From Halomonas sp. M20 (GTDB lineage Bacteria; Pseudomonadota; Gammaproteobacteria; Pseudomonadales; Halomonadaceae), in assembly GCF_020622265.1 (NCBI RefSeq), contig NZ_JACNMQ010000009.1, forward strand, positions 1 through 64,000: a stretch of 64,000 bases of DNA. Direction: 5' to 3'. How positions within the stretch are numbered: position 1 is the first letter of the stretch; each line of letters opens with the position of its first letter. Of this stretch, positions 25,176-33,863 are shown piece by piece. The position numbers and the translations under genes were made by a program. The notes below the pieces were generated by a model. That model searched no databases, was not told the origin of the DNA, and saw only the letters and a program-made list of their open reading frames with translations.

Positions 25176-26588
25176 CTAACCCGCAAAGCGAACGGCCCCC
25201 ATCAGCGCCAGCCCGCCTTTCGCGCCCAGGCTCGCCGCGACAAGCAATACCGCGCTGGCCAGCAGCGCCAACCAAGACCAGCTACCGAGCACGTGCACCT
25301 CGCCTTCCAGGGGCTTGAACATGGTGACCGCGATCACACGCAGGTAGTAAAACAGCGACAGCACGGTGTTGATGGCGGCGACCACCGCCAGCCAGGTATA
25401 GCCACCGGCGATGGTCACCTTGAACAGCATGAACTTGCCGAAGAACCCCACCAGCGGCGGGATGCCGACCAGCGACAGCAGCGCCAGGATCAACACCGCC
25501 GTGACCAATGGCTGGGTGCGCCCCAGGCCATGGTAGTCCGCCAGCGCCGTGCGCCCACGCAGATGGGTCACCACGGCGAAGGCGGCGAGATTGGCGAAAA
25601 GATAGGCCGCTAGGAAGGCCAGCAGCGCACCCAGCGCCTGGGGCTCGACGTCGATCACCACCACCGCCATCAGCGCATAGCCGGATTGCGAGACCGAGGA
25701 CCAGCCGAGCAGGCGCCGCACATCGGTCTGCTTTAGCGCTGCCAGGTTGCCCAGAGTCATGGTCACCACGGCGATCAGGGCGACGATGACCGGCCAGACC
25801 TGCGATTCCGGCAGCAGTGACACGAACCGTGCCAGGGCCACCGCGGCACCGACCTTGGGTGCCACGGTGAGTAGGGCCGCAACCGGTACCGGAGCGCCCT
25901 GGGCGACATCCGGCATCCAGGCATGGCCGGGAAAGGCCGCCAGCTTGAAGGTCAATCCCAGCACGATGCAGGCCACCGCCACGCTCAGCGCCAGCGGCGC
26001 CGCATCCGGCGCTGTCGCCAGCACCTGGGCCGTACGGGCGTAATCCGTATCGCCCACTAAACCGAACAGCAACACCACGCCGATCACCAGCAGGGAATTG
26101 GTCAAGGCGCCGATCAGAAAGTACTTCATCGCCGCTTCCAGTGCCGGTTTGAAACCGCGATGATAGGCCACCAGCGGGTAGCTGGCCGTGGAGGAGAGCA
26201 GGATGCCCACCACCAGTTCCATGCTGTCGTTGGCCGAGGCCATCATGATCACCCCGAGCAGGGTGAACAGGCACAGGGCGTAGTACTCGCCGTGCCGGCG
26301 GTCGCTGCGCATCCAGTCCGGCGATAGCAGGACGGCGACCGCACCGACCAATAGCACCAGCAGCTTGGTAGCCACCGCCGCGGTATCCAGCGCCCAGACC
26401 CCGGAAAAGGTCAGCGCCGGTGGCTCACGCCACTGCATCAGACTGAAACCCGCCGCGAGTGCCAATGTGATGAGCGCTAGCCCGCCGGCCCAGGCCTGAC
26501 GCTCCTGAGGCGCGAAGGAGGCGAACAGCACGATGACCACCGCGCCGACGAGCAGCGCGATTTCCGGGGCCAGGTCACCGATGGGCAT
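25176..26588 (-). CDS. nuoN: NuoN-like antiporter subunit of orphan NDH-1-type complex
   Basis: 470-aa membrane subunit with about 14 helices. The family segment ALEAAMKYFLIGAL and the broken-helix region FKLAAFPGHAWMPDVAQGAP are intact, as are the transport Lys residues in FKLAAFP and APKVGAA. The usual helix-5 Glu (GLEL in common NuoN) reads GILL here, so that protonatable site may be lost. Start MPIGDL overlaps the nuoM stop by 1 nt (TGATG). Last gene of the cluster; convergent with cadR. Confidence 0.85.
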   Translation of the reverse strand: MPIGDLAPEIALLVGAVVIVLFASFAPQERQAWAGGLALITLALAAGFSLMQWREPPALTFSGVWALDTAAVATKLLVLLVGAVAVLLSPDWMRSDRRHGEYYALCLFTLLGVIMMASANDSMELVVGILLSSTASYPLVAYHRGFKPALEAAMKYFLIGALTNSLLVIGVVLLFGLVGDTDYARTAQVLATAPDAAPLALSVAVACIVLGLTFKLAAFPGHAWMPDVAQGAPVPVAALLTVAPKVGAAVALARFVSLLPESQVWPVIVALIAVVTMTLGNLAALKQTDVRRLLGWSSVSQSGYALMAVVVIDVEPQALGALLAFLAAYLFANLAAFAVVTHLRGRTALADYHGLGRTQPLVTAVLILALLSLVGIPPLVGFFGKFMLFKVTIAGGYTWLAVVAAINTVLSLFYYLRVIAVTMFKPLEGEVHVLGSWSWLALLASAVLLVAASLGAKGGLALMGAVRFAG

Positions 26589-28075
26589 CAGCGACCTCCC
26601 ACCAGCAACGCGGATGAGGCGTCGATCAGCGTCAGCAGAAACTGCGGGGCCACACCGATCACCAGAATGCCCAGCGACAGTACCCCCAGCACGCCCCACT
26701 CAGCCCACTTCAGATCACCAAACCCGCCCAGGTGCGAGGGCAGACGGCCGAAGAACAGCCGTCGCAGCAGGCCCAGGAACAGCGCCGCGGTGATCAGGAT
26801 GCCCAGCACGCCGAGTACCGCCAACCAGGGGTAGACGGCGAAAGTGCCGGCAAAGACTTGGAACTCGGCGACGAAGCCCGCGAGCCCCGGCATGCCGAGA
26901 CTTGCAAAGGCCGCCAGCACCGTGAAACCGGTCAGCAGCGGCGCCCGGTGGGCCAGACCGCCATAATGATCGAGTTCATAGTCGCCGGTACGCTGCCAGA
27001 AGGAGCCGCAGATCAAGAACAGCGCCCCGGTGATCAGGCCGTGGGCGACCATCTCCACCGTCGCCCCGGTCAGGGCCAACTGGCGGGCGGCCTGATTGTC
27101 GGCAAAAATCGCCGACGCCACGGCGATGCCCAACACCGTGTAGCCCATGTGATTGATCGAGGTGTAGGCGATACGGCGCTTGAGGTTACCCTGCCCCAGC
27201 GCCACCAGGGCACCGTAGAGGATGGCAACCAGCGCGACGATGCCGACAACCAGCGAATACTTGGCGAAGGTTTCCTGCATCATCGCAAACGGCAGGCGAA
27301 TCATGCCGTAGGTGCCCATCTTGAGCAGCACCCCGGCGAGGATCGCCGAGGCCGGCCCCGGCGCATCGACGTGGGCCTGGGGCAGCCAGGTATGCAGCGG
27401 CACCAGGGGCGTCTTGATGGCAAAGCCCAGCATCAACGCCAGGAACACCAGTCCGGCGTAGAGCCCGGTGCCGGCCAGGGGCTGGCGTTCGATCAGCACG
27501 CGCATATCGAAGCTGTGCGGTTCAATCGACAGATACAGGCCGATGATCGCCAGCAACAATAACAGTGAGCCGGCGAAGGTATAGAGGAAGAACTTGAGCG
27601 CCGAGACCTGTGGCGTGCCATGCCCCCAGCGGCCGATGAGGAAGAACATGCCCACCAGGGTCAGATCGAAGAACACATAGAACAGCAGCAGATCCAGCAC
27701 CAGGAACACCCCCAGCGACATCGCCTGCAGGAAAAGCATCCAGGCATAGTACTGGCGTGGCTGGCCCAAGGTATCCACCGGGTAGGCGATGGCGGCAACG
27801 AAGATCAGGGCGCTCATGGTCGCCACCGCCAGGGCGATGCCGTCGACGCCGACCCGGTAGGCCAGCCCGATGCTCGGCACCCAGCGTAGCTCCTCGACAT
27901 GCTGGAAAAGCGGCCCCGCCGGATCGAAGCCGACCCAGGCCACCACCAGCGCCAGCAGCGACAGTGCGGCCACTGCCGCCGCCCATAGTCGTGCTCGTCC
28001 CTCGCTCCAGCGCGGGAAAGCAGCAAGCGCGACGGCGCCCAGCAGGGGAACAATCCAGGCGACGGTGAGAATCAC
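26588..28075 (-). CDS. nuoM: NuoM-like antiporter subunit
   Basis: 495 aa, about 14 helices. The motif FAIKTPLVPLHTWLPQAH and the following APGPASAILAGVLLKMGTYG are conserved. The helix-5 acidic residue is Asp (FFDLTLVGMFF) in place of the usual Glu. I start at a GTG (28075) overlapping the nuoL TGA by 4 nt, with AGGAG 7 nt upstream; a much longer open frame covers nuoL sequence and is not used. Confidence 0.87.
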   Translation of the reverse strand: MILTVAWIVPLLGAVALAAFPRWSEGRARLWAAAVAALSLLALVVAWVGFDPAGPLFQHVEELRWVPSIGLAYRVGVDGIALAVATMSALIFVAAIAYPVDTLGQPRQYYAWMLFLQAMSLGVFLVLDLLLFYVFFDLTLVGMFFLIGRWGHGTPQVSALKFFLYTFAGSLLLLLAIIGLYLSIEPHSFDMRVLIERQPLAGTGLYAGLVFLALMLGFAIKTPLVPLHTWLPQAHVDAPGPASAILAGVLLKMGTYGMIRLPFAMMQETFAKYSLVVGIVALVAILYGALVALGQGNLKRRIAYTSINHMGYTVLGIAVASAIFADNQAARQLALTGATVEMVAHGLITGALFLICGSFWQRTGDYELDHYGGLAHRAPLLTGFTVLAAFASLGMPGLAGFVAEFQVFAGTFAVYPWLAVLGVLGILITAALFLGLLRRLFFGRLPSHLGGFGDLKWAEWGVLGVLSLGILVIGVAPQFLLTLIDASSALLVGGR

Positions 28076-29940
28076 AACAAGGCTCCTATGACCAGGATGG
28101 CAAGAATGACGGCAAGGCCCAGGCTGATGCCGGTGTAATAATGATGCGTCTGGCCACTCTGGGCCTGGCGTGCCCAGTGGCCGCCCCATTCACTCAAGCG
28201 GGTCACCACGCCGGGCACGCCCTCGGAGAAGGCTTCGCCCTGCTGGGCGTTGCGTCGAGCAAGCCACCGGGCGAAGCGCGCCGTGCCGCGCAGCCCGGCA
28301 TCCACGACCCGGTCGTCGAAGCGGGCCAGGGAGTGGCCGAAGATCACGGTTCCCCGGGCGATCGTCTGGATTACCGTCGGCAGGCCGAACCAGCTGGCCG
28401 CGCGCTCCTGCCAAGTGCTCGATCGACGCTGGCGGCGTGTCATGACGAATCCCACGGCGATGCCCAGCACCACCAGGATGAGCGAGACGATCAGCTCCCA
28501 GAGCTTGCCTTGGGGCAGACGCTGGGGCCAAGCCTCGGCCAGCCAGGCCTGCACCTCGGGCCACCAGACCAGCGACAGCAACAGCGTGACGATAGCCAGC
28601 AGCCACAGCGCCCCGCTTTCAGCCCGGGACGGTCGCGGGCCCTGGGGCAACCTTGAGCGCTCCCGAGGCAGCGGGCGACCGTAGGCCAGCAACTGAAAGC
28701 GCGTGGCATACAGCGCACTCAAGCCGCCGGCGAGCGCCACCAGCAGCGCCAGCCAGACAGCCTGTTGCCCTGCCGCCGCCGCGATCTGCTCCTTGCTCCA
28801 GGCAGCGCCGAACGGAATCATGCCCGCCAGGGCCAAACTCAGCACGCCGGCAGCCAGGGCCACACCCGGCAGCCTTCGACCCAGACGCATGTCATGCAGC
28901 TGGTAACTGCCGATCTGGCGCTCAGCGAGCCCCGCGGACAGGAACAAGCCCGCCTTCAAGAAGGCATGGGCGACGAAGTGCAGCAGGGCCACGCCGGGAA
29001 AACCCGCTCCCACCGCGACCCACATCAAGCCGTACTGAGCCGACGTCGAGGCCGCCAGCAGCTTCTTGGCGTGATTCTGGAACATCCCGACCACCCCACC
29101 GATCAGGGCGGTGGCAAGCCCCAGGCTGATGACCAGTGGCGCGAACCAGTCGACGGCGGAGAGCGTCGGTTGCAGGCGCGCCAACAGGTAGATGCCTGCC
29201 GCCACCATGGTCGCCGAATGCAGCAGCGCCGACACCGGCACCGGACCCGCCATGGCGGCGAACAGCCAGGAAGAGAACGGCACCTGGGCCGACTTGGCCG
29301 CCGCCGCCAGCAGGATGCCGGCCACCGCGATGCTCAATAGCCCGCCGTCCAGGGTCGCCAGGTCGGCGTAGCCGAAGCCGCCGCTGCCGGCGAACACCGC
29401 CGCCGCAGCAATGTACAGGCCGAGATCGCCAAAGCGCGTGACCAGAAAGGCCTGGGCCGCCTCCTTGGGCACCTCCTTTTGTCCCCACTTGTGAGAAATC
29501 AGCGCCCAGGAGCAGGCACCAACCAGCTCCCAGGCGATCAGCAGCGTCAGAAAGTCATTGGCCAACACCAACATTTGCATGGCACCGACGAAGGCCAGCA
29601 GCAATCCCAGCAGACGCGCTCCCTGGCGATCACGACGACGATAGCCGGTACGCGGGGCCAGTTCGTGGTAGCCGGCGTAGACGACGATCAGCAGCGCAAC
29701 GAGCGGTATCGTCAGGGCAAAGACGCTACCGGCGGTGGAGAGCTTGAGGGTCAAGGCCAGCGTCTCGCTCCAGGCAACGCTGCCCTGCCAGCCACTCGTG
29801 ATCGCCAGCCCGGCCAGCACCAAGGTGGCCAGCACGACAAGCGACGCCGCAAGCGTTAGCCCGAAACGGCCGAGGCGTCGGCCACCCAGATAAAGCAGGG
29901 GCGCGCCCAGCAGCGGCAACAGCACGAGGGTCCATAGCAT
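28072..29940 (-). CDS. nuoL: NuoL-like antiporter subunit
   Basis: 622 aa, normal NuoL length. Helix-5 Glu is present (LIAWELVGACSW), as are the Lys in AAAKSAQVPFSSW and the His in ALLHSATMVAAG. The C-terminal part has an amphipathic stretch then a final helix, matching the lateral helix and anchor of NuoL. ATG at 29940 overlaps the nuoK stop by 1 nt. It should form the distal ion channel of the membrane arm. Confidence 0.9.
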   Translation of the reverse strand: MLWTLVLLPLLGAPLLYLGGRRLGRFGLTLAASLVVLATLVLAGLAITSGWQGSVAWSETLALTLKLSTAGSVFALTIPLVALLIVVYAGYHELAPRTGYRRRDRQGARLLGLLLAFVGAMQMLVLANDFLTLLIAWELVGACSWALISHKWGQKEVPKEAAQAFLVTRFGDLGLYIAAAAVFAGSGGFGYADLATLDGGLLSIAVAGILLAAAAKSAQVPFSSWLFAAMAGPVPVSALLHSATMVAAGIYLLARLQPTLSAVDWFAPLVISLGLATALIGGVVGMFQNHAKKLLAASTSAQYGLMWVAVGAGFPGVALLHFVAHAFLKAGLFLSAGLAERQIGSYQLHDMRLGRRLPGVALAAGVLSLALAGMIPFGAAWSKEQIAAAAGQQAVWLALLVALAGGLSALYATRFQLLAYGRPLPRERSRLPQGPRPSRAESGALWLLAIVTLLLSLVWWPEVQAWLAEAWPQRLPQGKLWELIVSLILVVLGIAVGFVMTRRQRRSSTWQERAASWFGLPTVIQTIARGTVIFGHSLARFDDRVVDAGLRGTARFARWLARRNAQQGEAFSEGVPGVVTRLSEWGGHWARQAQSGQTHHYYTGISLGLAVILAILVIGALL

Positions 29941-30245
29941 CAGTGCTTCAACTCCGTGATGCCCTCGGTCACGTCCGCCTGGTTGGTACGGAACACCGCC
30001 ACCACCAGGGCAAAGCCCATGGCCATCTCGATGGCCATCACCGCCATGACCACGATGGTCAGCAATTGGCCTTCCGGCGCACCGGCGCCACTCAGTGCCC
30101 AGAAAGCCACGGCGGCCAGCATGACGCCATTCAGGATCAGCTCGAGGCCCATCATCAGCATCACGAAGGATTGCTGGGACAGCGCGCCGTAGATGCCGAT
30201 GCCGATCAGCGCGGCGGCGAGCAGCAGTAGCGTCATCAATGTCAT
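29940..30245 (-). CDS. nuoK: NuoK-like subunit
   Basis: 101-aa, three-helix protein with the conserved helix-2 Glu in MLMGLELILNGVML and a second acidic residue in AIEMAMGFAL, as in NuoK/MrpC. AAGGAGG lies 6 nt before the ATG. Unlike every other junction in this cluster, it is separated from the preceding gene (nuoJ) by 214 nt holding a structured element. Confidence 0.9.
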   Translation of the reverse strand: MTLMTLLLLAAALIGIGIYGALSQQSFVMLMMGLELILNGVMLAAVAFWALSGAGAPEGQLLTIVVMAVMAIEMAMGFALVVAVFRTNQADVTEGITELKH

Positions 30246-30278
30246 TTTCGCCTCCTTGCGTTAGCCGGGTAGTCTCGC

Positions 30279-30416
30279 GGGTAGGCCGTCGCGAAGGCGC
30301 TGTGAACCCCTCCCTGGGCGCTACTTTTGCCATCTGACCGCCATGGATGGCGGAAATGCCGGAATTGAATGGAGCCTTTTCCGGCCATGGCAAAAGACCT
30401 TCGCTTTGGCCTACCC
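30279..30416. other. Nested inverted-repeat element in the nuoJ-nuoK gap
   Basis: Outer arms GGGTAGGCC (30279..30287) and GCGAAGG (30291..30297) pair with CCTTCGC (30398..30404) and GGCCTACCC (30408..30416) across symmetric 3-nt internal loops. Inside, TTTTGCCAT (30325..30333) pairs with ATGGCAAAA (30387..30395). That enclosed space holds two side hairpins: CCGCCAT/ATGGCGG (30338..30353) and GCCGGAA/TTCCGGC (30358..30385). The whole folds as a multi-branched structure of about 138 nt. It could be an intercistronic RNA element, or an inserted REP/MITE-like palindrome. No protein is encoded. Confidence 0.6.
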
Positions 30417-30459
30417 CCGATCCAATCCCTATCCACCTCTGAGAATTTGTAACGGACGC

Positions 30460-31074
30460 CTAGTGGCAGTGATGATGACCACCGCCCTCATCCTCTTCTT
30501 CAGGCATACCTGCCGGGTCGCCGCCCGGCACCAACCCAGGCGGCATCGAGCCCTCCTCGGCAGCGCCATAGCGCCCGTTATGGCTCGACAGCACCACCAC
30601 GCCAATCATGGTGGTCAGCAGCACGATGCCCGCGGACTCGAAGATCAGCATCGAATCACCCAGCAGTTCGTTACCCAGGGATCTGACCGGGTCGATGTCC
30701 GCCGACAGCGGATTGTCGGGAAACTCCGCCAGCAGCGCCACGGCAGCCAGCACCAGGAAGCTCACCGCGCCGGCGGCGATGGAAAACTTGTGCTGGTGCA
30801 CCATCATCATCGGATTGAGCCCCGCCGGGTTCATCATGAACATGACCATGAAGATCGCCATGACCATCATCTCCACGGCCATCATGAAGAACATCGCCAC
30901 GCCCAGGTACTCCGCCGCCAGCAGGATCATGATCACGCCCACGGCGATGAACGACACCAGCAGGAAAAAGGAGGCGCGCACCATGGAATCCGTGGCGAAC
31001 ACCCGCCAGCCGGAGACCACCGCCAGGATGGCCAGCAACACGAAAAACACATCGACGATCAGCGGATAATCCAT
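30460..31074 (-). CDS. nuoJ: NuoJ-like subunit with His-rich tail
   Basis: 204 aa with about five helices. The motif AAEYLGVAMFFMMAVEMMVMAIFMVMFM replaces the usual NuoJ helix 3, is strikingly Met-rich and retains the acidic residues. The C-terminus ends GGGHHHCH after an acidic loop, a possible metal-binding tail not typical of NuoJ. Start ATG at 31074 overlaps the nuoH stop by 1 nt (TAATG). The Met and His enrichment stands out next to a copper locus. Confidence 0.85.
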   Translation of the reverse strand: MDYPLIVDVFFVLLAILAVVSGWRVFATDSMVRASFFLLVSFIAVGVIMILLAAEYLGVAMFFMMAVEMMVMAIFMVMFMMNPAGLNPMMMVHQHKFSIAAGAVSFLVLAAVALLAEFPDNPLSADIDPVRSLGNELLGDSMLIFESAGIVLLTTMIGVVVLSSHNGRYGAAEEGSMPPGLVPGGDPAGMPEEEDEGGGHHHCH

Positions 31075-32000
31075 TACCACAAGGCCTCCACGCCCGCCCA
31101 GATCAGATCGACAAAGGAGAGCGGCAGAAACACCACCCACATCAGGGTAACGCAGCGCTCCGGCTGTACGCGTGGCATCAGCCGACCGATCAGCAGCAGC
31201 ACGGCAAGCACCGCCAGCATCTTGAGCAGCATCCATACCGGCCCGGGCAACCAGGGGCCCAGCCAGCCGCCGAGAAAGGCGCTCGCCGCCGCGCCACTGA
31301 AAGCCACCAGCATCGCCGCCCGGGCCAGATTCCACACCAGCCGGGGCGGACCGGAAACCGCAGATGCCGTGCCCCCGGCCAGATCCCGGGAGTCCGCCAG
31401 ATTGAGCGGCCCCCAGAAGGTCATGCCCAGCCCGACAATCAGGAATAGCGGCAGCCCCAGAGGCTGGCGAATCACGTTCCACAGCTCTTCCTGGGAAGCC
31501 ACCACCTGACTGAATTGCAGCGACTCGGCGGGCAGCGCCACGCCGATCAGCACGAACATGCTGATCAGGATGTAGGAAAGCCCCAGAGCCACGTAGCGAT
31601 AGGCGCCGATCAGCGCCAGCAACGTATTGGCGGACCAGCCGTGCAGGAAGATCACCACCGTGGCCAGGGCCTCGACGCTGCCCCACAGCACCACGCTGGT
31701 GACCAGATCCGTGGCGATCAGCGTCGGCGAGAACGGCACCACCGCCAGCCCAATCGCGGCCAGGGCCAGATAGAGTGCCGGGGCCAGGCGCCAGGCCCGC
31801 CAGTCCGGCGCCTCGGTGGCGTTGGCCTGCTGATTGAGCAGCCATGCGCCCTGGGCCAGGGGTGCCATCCACGCACCCGCGCCGCTTGGCCTGCCCAAGG
31901 CGCCTGCGATCACCTCATCGATGACCGCCACCAGATAGGCACCGACCACGAGGACTACCGTCACCAGGAGCACCGGCAGTATGAGTTCGTTAAAAATCAT
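31074..32000 (-). CDS. nuoH: Divergent NuoH-like subunit
   Basis: 308 aa, about eight helices, shorter than usual NuoH. The position (between the NuoB/D-like gene and nuoJ) and motifs such as LIGAYRYVALGLSYILISMF, NVIRQPLG and GPLNLADSRDLAGG identify it. The quinone-chamber loop normally rich in Glu (EAESELV) reads ADSRDLAGG, so quinone binding and proton coupling are probably changed. ATG overlaps the upstream stop by 4 nt. Confidence 0.75.
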   Translation of the reverse strand: MIFNELILPVLLVTVVLVVGAYLVAVIDEVIAGALGRPSGAGAWMAPLAQGAWLLNQQANATEAPDWRAWRLAPALYLALAAIGLAVVPFSPTLIATDLVTSVVLWGSVEALATVVIFLHGWSANTLLALIGAYRYVALGLSYILISMFVLIGVALPAESLQFSQVVASQEELWNVIRQPLGLPLFLIVGLGMTFWGPLNLADSRDLAGGTASAVSGPPRLVWNLARAAMLVAFSGAAASAFLGGWLGPWLPGPVWMLLKMLAVLAVLLLIGRLMPRVQPERCVTLMWVVFLPLSFVDLIWAGVEALW

Positions 32001-33310
32001 GCCCGACGCTCCTCGGCAATGGCCTGGGCGACCGGCGCACCGCTCGCCTCCTCCAGCGACCAGGGCGACAGCGGCACCAGATCGAGGCTTGCCAGGGTGC
32101 TCAGCGCCTCGTCCCACTCCAGCCCCGGCAGCAGATCATCGAGCAGCGTGCTCTGATCTTCGGGCCACTGCCGGTGCCAGGTACCCCGTGGCGTCTCGAC
32201 ACCGTCGCTGTGCCGGGTATGGGTCGCGTCTTGTTCGGCCTGGGCGGCGAGTTGCAGCGACTGCTCGACTTCCGCCAAGGTCTGGCGCCAGCGTGCCCCC
32301 GTGTCACCTTGGCGCTGAGTGAGCGGGCGAAAGCCCAGTTGCCGGTAGCCCTCGTCCTCACTGCGCCAGTCCTCCTCGAGCCCCGCCGCCCGAGCCGCCA
32401 CCCCGCCGACTCGACGGGCCGTTTCTTCATCGAGCCGGCCCTGCCCTGTCGTCGTCAGCCCAAAGAAGCCGCTGCGTACCAACCGACGCCGAAGCGTCGC
32501 CACACGCTTCGGATTTGAATGAGATTCGAACGCCAGGCGTAGGGCCGTCAGTGCCAACGCCTCGAGGCCCGCCAGGCGCAGGGCGAAGTAAAGGTGCTTC
32601 AGGTGGTAGCGCGCCATAGCCCGCTCAAGCTCGGCGATGGGCACCGGGCCCTGCAGCGCCTGGAAGAACACGCTCTCCAGCGCAATGGGGTAAGGCGGGT
32701 CCCGAGTCGTCCAAGTCTGGATAAGATCGCCCTGTAAAGTGACTTCGACGCTCAGCCCCGGCGGCAGCATGGGCAGAAACGGCCCCAGGGTGACGGTGAG
32801 AGAGTCCAGGGTCAGGCCATCGCGAATGTCATCATGCATGTTCATGGCCATGGGCCGGCCATAGGGTACGCCGCCCATCATGCCCTCGCCGCCGTGGCCG
32901 TCATCGCCCAGTCCTTCCCAAGGATTGGGCGGCTCGTCTGGCAGTAGCCGCGGTGAGCTACCGCGCTTTCCACACATCAGCTCGTGATGCATCGCCTTCA
33001 GCGCTCCGGACAAGACGTCGGGGTCGTCGATGCGGGTGGCACTCGCGAGTTCATCCAGAGGCTGGCTGCGATACCACAGCGTGGCGAAGGGGGCGGGTAG
33101 CTGGTCGTGCACCCGACGCAGGGCACCGTACTGATCCGGCGGCACGCCCCCGGCTACCAGCAGAATGCTGGCATGGCGCGGCGAGTCGACCAGCTCGACC
33201 CCAGGTGTCAGGGCCAGGCGATAAAGCACTTCCTCGCCATGCATGCCCCGCACCGGAAACACCGGCACGCTGGCTCGCGCCGCCAGGCGTTGCAACCAGC
33301 TCACTGCCAC
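31997..33310 (-). CDS. NuoB/NuoD-like fusion protein without iron-sulfur cysteines
   Basis: 437 aa, soluble. The first 90 residues contain ILLVAGGVPPDQYGALRRVH followed by LPAPFATLWY, which resembles the NuoB core (DVLLVTGPVT...), and the middle LTLDSLTVTLGPFLPMLPPG plus ARYHLKHLYFALRLAGLEAL resembles the NuoD/hydrogenase-large-subunit front end. Only one Cys occurs, so the CC-x-C N2 site of NuoB is gone; NuoD quinone residues are not seen. A GTG start at 33310 has GAGGGGG 7 nt upstream (33304 is an alternative), overlapping nuoA. The C-terminal 150 residues are unrecognised. It probably caps the membrane arm. Confidence 0.6.
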   Translation of the reverse strand: MAVSWLQRLAARASVPVFPVRGMHGEEVLYRLALTPGVELVDSPRHASILLVAGGVPPDQYGALRRVHDQLPAPFATLWYRSQPLDELASATRIDDPDVLSGALKAMHHELMCGKRGSSPRLLPDEPPNPWEGLGDDGHGGEGMMGGVPYGRPMAMNMHDDIRDGLTLDSLTVTLGPFLPMLPPGLSVEVTLQGDLIQTWTTRDPPYPIALESVFFQALQGPVPIAELERAMARYHLKHLYFALRLAGLEALALTALRLAFESHSNPKRVATLRRRLVRSGFFGLTTTGQGRLDEETARRVGGVAARAAGLEEDWRSEDEGYRQLGFRPLTQRQGDTGARWRQTLAEVEQSLQLAAQAEQDATHTRHSDGVETPRGTWHRQWPEDQSTLLDDLLPGLEWDEALSTLASLDLVPLSPWSLEEASGAPVAQAIAEERRA

Positions 33311-33648
33311 TTGAACACCCCCTCGCGCCAACCGTAGACGATGCCCACGGAGAGGATGGCCAGGAACATGCCCATCTCCATCACCGCCTTCATGCCCTGC
33401 TCGACGAATACCACCGCCCAGGGGTACATGAACATCATCTCCATCTCAAAGGCGATGAGCAGTATCGTCATGGGGTAGTAGCGAGTGTGGTAACGGTTCC
33501 AGGCGTGGGTCTCGGGCAAGCCCCCGCCCAGAAAAGGTGCACGCTGGGGATAGGTCGGCATCGGTTGATGGCGCATCGGCAGCCACTGGATCAGTAGCCC
33601 CAGGCCGGCAGCGATCAGTACGATGAAAAAGAGTGTGAGCAGCTCCAT
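33301..33648 (-). CDS. nuoA: NuoA-like subunit
   Basis: 115 aa, three helices, with YPMTILLIAFEMEMMFMYPWAVVF matching the conserved NuoA segment that carries the acidic pair. GAGGG lies upstream of the ATG at 33648. First gene of the cluster nuoA-(B/D-like)-H-J-K-L-M-N. A copper-type direct-repeat box lies about 120-150 nt upstream. Confidence 0.88.
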   Translation of the reverse strand: MELLTLFFIVLIAAGLGLLIQWLPMRHQPMPTYPQRAPFLGGGLPETHAWNRYHTRYYPMTILLIAFEMEMMFMYPWAVVFVEQGMKAVMEMGMFLAILSVGIVYGWREGVFKWQ

Positions 33649-33768
33649 GCGAATCCCTCGCCTTGCTGGCACGACAACGGCAGCCAGTTCGTTCCTTTTT
33701 ATCGATACGATAGAAAAGCGTTATATAGCAGACGCCTATAAAGCTAGATCAATAAATACGCCACGTAA

Positions 33769-33800
33769 ACGCTAGCGCCCTTTCCTGAATATAAGCTGAA
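33769..33800 (-). promoter_or_regulatory. TTCAG-N6-TTCAG box with -10, upstream of nuoA
   Basis: On the minus strand TTCAGCTTATATTCAG (33785..33800), then exactly 10 nt, then TAGCGT (33769..33774). The 16-mer differs by one base from the box before copA1 (56603..56618). It lies between cusA (ending at 33864) and nuoA, with nuoA the only gene it can drive. Confidence 0.65.
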
Positions 33801-33863
33801 TGGACAGAGGCGCACCCACGATGGCTGCGCCTCTCTTGCTGCACGTTCTTCACTACTACAGGC

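Noticed and set aside
25176-33648. Mrp-type antiporter or DabAB CO2 system instead of a Nuo-like arm
   Set aside because: NuoA, H and J and three separate L/M/N-type subunits are present, unlike Mrp (MrpE/F/G) or DabAB; no dabA (DUF2309) gene is adjacent.
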